Assembly: GCA_012270695.1 (NCBI GenBank)
Contig: JAAXHV010000492.1
Coordinates: 1 to 7,168 of the forward strand
Origin: Gammaproteobacteria bacterium
GTDB lineage: Bacteria; Pseudomonadota; Gammaproteobacteria; Eutrophobiales; Eutrophobiaceae
DNA: 7,168 nt
Direction: 5' to 3'
The notes beneath the pieces were generated by a model that saw nothing but the letters and a program-made list of their open reading frames with translations, did not search any database and was not told the origin of the DNA. The first letter of the stretch is position 1. Each line of letters starts with the position of its first letter. The position numbers were made by a program, and so were the translations under genes. Shown one piece after another: positions 5,289 to 7,168 of this stretch.

Positions 5289-7162
5289 GAGGCCAATAAC
5301 TTTGCCAGGTGCTGCAGGAATTGTTCTGGCTTGACGTAACCTATCAAACGGTACTCCTGCAATTCCCGTTTGTCCGCGCCGAAAAACAGGACGGCCGGCG
5401 GCCCAAACAGGTGAAAGCGTTCGAGCAATTGCTGATCCTCGGTATCATTCCGGGTCACGTCCGCCTGCAGCAGGACGACATCGGATAAGGCCTGTTTTAC
5501 CTCCGGCTCGGTGAACGTGTCTTCTTCCATCTCGATACAGGTGACGCACCAATCGGCATAAAAATCGAGCATCACGTATTTGCCCTCCGCGCTGGCGGCA
5601 ATCAGCTGCTGCTCCAGCTCTGTGGCAGTCTTGATACGCTGAAAATCCAGGCTAGTCCGTTCTGTCGTCGTATGTGTGCCGGTCAGGCGTTCAAGCGGCC
5701 TGAAAACATTATCAGAACCTGATGCCGCACCAATGATCAGTGTGGCGCCATAAATCAACATGACGACACTGAAAGCTTTCGAGAACTTCGACCAGTTATC
5801 CCCTCCCTTCTGTCCCCTATCTTCTGTCCCCTGTCTCCTGTCCAGCGCGCCCATCAGCAGCGCGCTGACTATGACCAGCAACGCCCACAACAACATGGCA
5901 ACGCTGCCCGGGATGACGCGCTCCAGAAACCAGATCGCCACACCCAGCATAATGATGCCGAAGCCCTGTTTGACCTTTTCCATCCATGGGCCCACCCGGG
6001 GCAGTAACGACCCGGCGGAGGCGCCGATGGCCAGTAACGGCATGCCGAAGCCCAAACCCATCGAGAACAGCGCCGAACCGCCGAGTAACGCATCTCCGGT
6101 CTGGCTGATATACAGCAGCGCGCCGGCCAGGGGCGGAGCAACACAGGGGCCGACGATGATGGCGGAAACTGCGCCCATGAGCGCGCTGGAATACAAACCG
6201 GTCCCCTGCCGGGACGCTGACAGGGAGGACAGCCGGGTCTGTACTGCTGCCGGCAGGCGCAGTTCATAGAAGCCGAACATGGACAGGGCCAGGATGACGA
6301 ATACCAGGCTGAACGCGCCAATCACCCAGGCGTTCTGGGAAGCGGCCTGCAGGTTCACCTGGAAAGAACCGGCCAGCACACCCAGCAGCGAGTAGGTCAG
6401 CGCCATGGCCAGGACGTAGGCCAGGGACAGCAGAAACCCGCGCCGAGCAGTCACGGTCCCTGGCTGTCCGACGATGATGCCGGACAGAATGGGGATCATA
6501 GGGAATACGCACGGAGTCAGCGAGAGGAGTACCCCAAAAGCAAAAAACGCCAGGACATTCAGGATGAAACTGCCTTGTTTCAGCCGTGCGGTAATCCTGT
6601 CCTGGACCGAAAGCTGGCCCTGGCTGACGGATGGTGCGGCCGCCGGAAGGACTTGTCCCAGGTTGACGTTGATTTCCTTTTGTTGTGGCGGATAACAGAC
6701 CGACCCTTCCTTGCAGCCCTGGTATCCCACCTGGAACAGGGCATCGGAGATCCCCGCCTTGCCGGTAAGCAGCGGTACATCTACTGCGACCAGCCCGGTA
6801 TTCACTTCCACCTCGCCAAAGGATTCATCCTGTTTTACCTTACCCCGAGGTATCAGGATCGCACTTTTATCTATCCTGAGATCATCCGTCAGGGAGGTAA
6901 ACGAAAACTTGTCGCGATAGAGGTAATATCCCTCCTCCACTGCCCAGGTGAAACGCACGATGTCGGAGCCAACCAGTATTGCGGTGACCTGGAATGCCTG
7001 GTCCGGATGCAGAATTTTATGGCTGCTCAAGTTGCCGTCATCCGGGGCGATCAGATTTTTCAATCGTTCGCCGATGGATTGCGCAGACGCAGCAAGGGCG
7101 ACCAGGCACAAGAGAGCGGCGATTATCCGTTGCGGTTCAGTTATTTTCAGAGGTGCATTCAT
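5285..7162 (-). CDS. dsbD: DsbD, transmembrane thiol:disulfide interchange protein
   Basis: DsbD moves reducing power from cytoplasmic thioredoxin across the inner membrane to periplasmic thiol proteins. At 625 residues it is slightly longer than usual (about 565-600). A signal peptide is likely at 1-27 (hydrophobic core RIIAALLCLVALAASA, cut after ASA). The N-terminal periplasmic domain has the pair Cys150/Cys156 in GCKEGSVCYPP. The membrane domain, about eight helices from 199 to 480, has Cys218 in LTPCVFPMIP and Cys340 in VGPCVAPPLAG. The C-terminal thioredoxin-like domain has YADWCVTC (Cys539, Cys542) and probable cis-Pro589. All three redox pairs are intact. Odd point: residues 441-454, in the loop before the last helix, are encoded by a heptanucleotide tandem repeat. 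The start is ATG 7162-7160, with only six bases upstream visible, so an earlier start is possible. It overlaps the TlpA-like gene by four bases. Confidence 0.96.
   Translation of the reverse strand: MNAPLKITEPQRIIAALLCLVALAASAQSIGERLKNLIAPDDGNLSSHKILHPDQAFQVTAILVGSDIVRFTWAVEEGYYLYRDKFSFTSLTDDLRIDKSAILIPRGKVKQDESFGEVEVNTGLVAVDVPLLTGKAGISDALFQVGYQGCKEGSVCYPPQQKEINVNLGQVLPAAAPSVSQGQLSVQDRITARLKQGSFILNVLAFFAFGVLLSLTPCVFPMIPILSGIIVGQPGTVTARRGFLLSLAYVLAMALTYSLLGVLAGSFQVNLQAASQNAWVIGAFSLVFVILALSMFGFYELRLPAAVQTRLSSLSASRQGTGLYSSALMGAVSAIIVGPCVAPPLAGALLYISQTGDALLGGSALFSMGLGFGMPLLAIGASAGSLLPRVGPWMEKVKQGFGIIMLGVAIWFLERVIPGSVAMLLWALLVIVSALLMGALDRRQGTEDRGQKGGDNWSKFSKAFSVVMLIYGATLIIGAASGSDNVFRPLERLTGTHTTTERTSLDFQRIKTATELEQQLIAASAEGKYVMLDFYADWCVTCIEMEEDTFTEPEVKQALSDVVLLQADVTRNDTEDQQLLERFHLFGPPAVLFFGADKRELQEYRLIGYVKPEQFLQHLAKLLAS
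5801..5842 (-). repeat. Heptanucleotide tandem repeat inside dsbD
   Basis: Minus strand, six consecutive 7-base units: GACAGGA, GACAGGG, GACAGAA, GATAGGG, GACAGAA, GGGAGGG; the next seven bases, GATAACT, still resemble the unit. Six units make 42 bases, so the frame is kept. They encode DRRQGTEDRGQKGG (441-454), a hydrophilic stretch in the loop between the last two transmembrane helices. Purine-rich strand bias and composition differ clearly from the flanking dsbD sequence, suggesting insertion or local expansion. Confidence 0.85.
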
Positions 7163-7168
7163 CGACCC

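Noticed and set aside
5760..6269. Plus-strand open frame of 169 codons opposite dsbD
   Set aside because: It lies wholly opposite the conserved dsbD membrane domain, its translation is low-complexity Ser/Pro/Ala-rich without any recognisable motif, and no ribosome binding site is apparent.

Overview
The window is an ordinary, densely packed block of conserved chromosomal housekeeping genes, all on the minus strand (read right to left). Gene content and order point to a proteobacterium: dsbD, a TlpA-type thioredoxin, aroQ, accB, accC, a zinc-ribbon/DUF3426 protein, fis, purH. I infer Gammaproteobacteria, because a fis-purH junction and accB/accC/AroQ sequences of this type are characteristic there. 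Betaproteobacteria cannot be excluded. Several Fis residues differ from the usual consensus. I see no tRNA, rRNA, CRISPR array, insertion sequence or phage gene.

Right part (4713-7162): dsbD and a membrane-anchored TlpA-like protein overlap by an ATGA. They form a thiol-reduction unit: DsbD carries electrons across the inner membrane and the TlpA-like protein is a plausible periplasmic recipient. dsbD holds an in-frame heptanucleotide tandem repeat in a cytoplasmic loop. The 157-base gap 4556-4712 holds a good sigma70-type promoter, a weak stem-loop in the leader, and a small GGGGACAGAA-containing imperfect hairpin.

Middle part (2237-4555): aroQ (shikimate pathway), then accB and accC (biotin carboxyl carrier and biotin carboxylase of acetyl-CoA carboxylase). 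All three are complete with intact active-site residues. A structured 26-base hairpin lies between accB and accC.

Left part (1-2230): a zinc-ribbon/DUF3426 single-pass membrane protein starts 6 bases after accC. It carries four tandem 24-base repeats in its linker. A 131-base gap with a perfect TATAAT box precedes fis, and fis is followed after one base by purH, which runs off the left edge. prmA (usual between accC and the DUF3426 gene) and dusB (usual before fis) are absent here.

I found no convincing new multi-gene system. The most notable items are the heptanucleotide repeat inside dsbD, the altered DNA-recognition helix of Fis, the missing prmA and dusB, and some small RNA-level structures.
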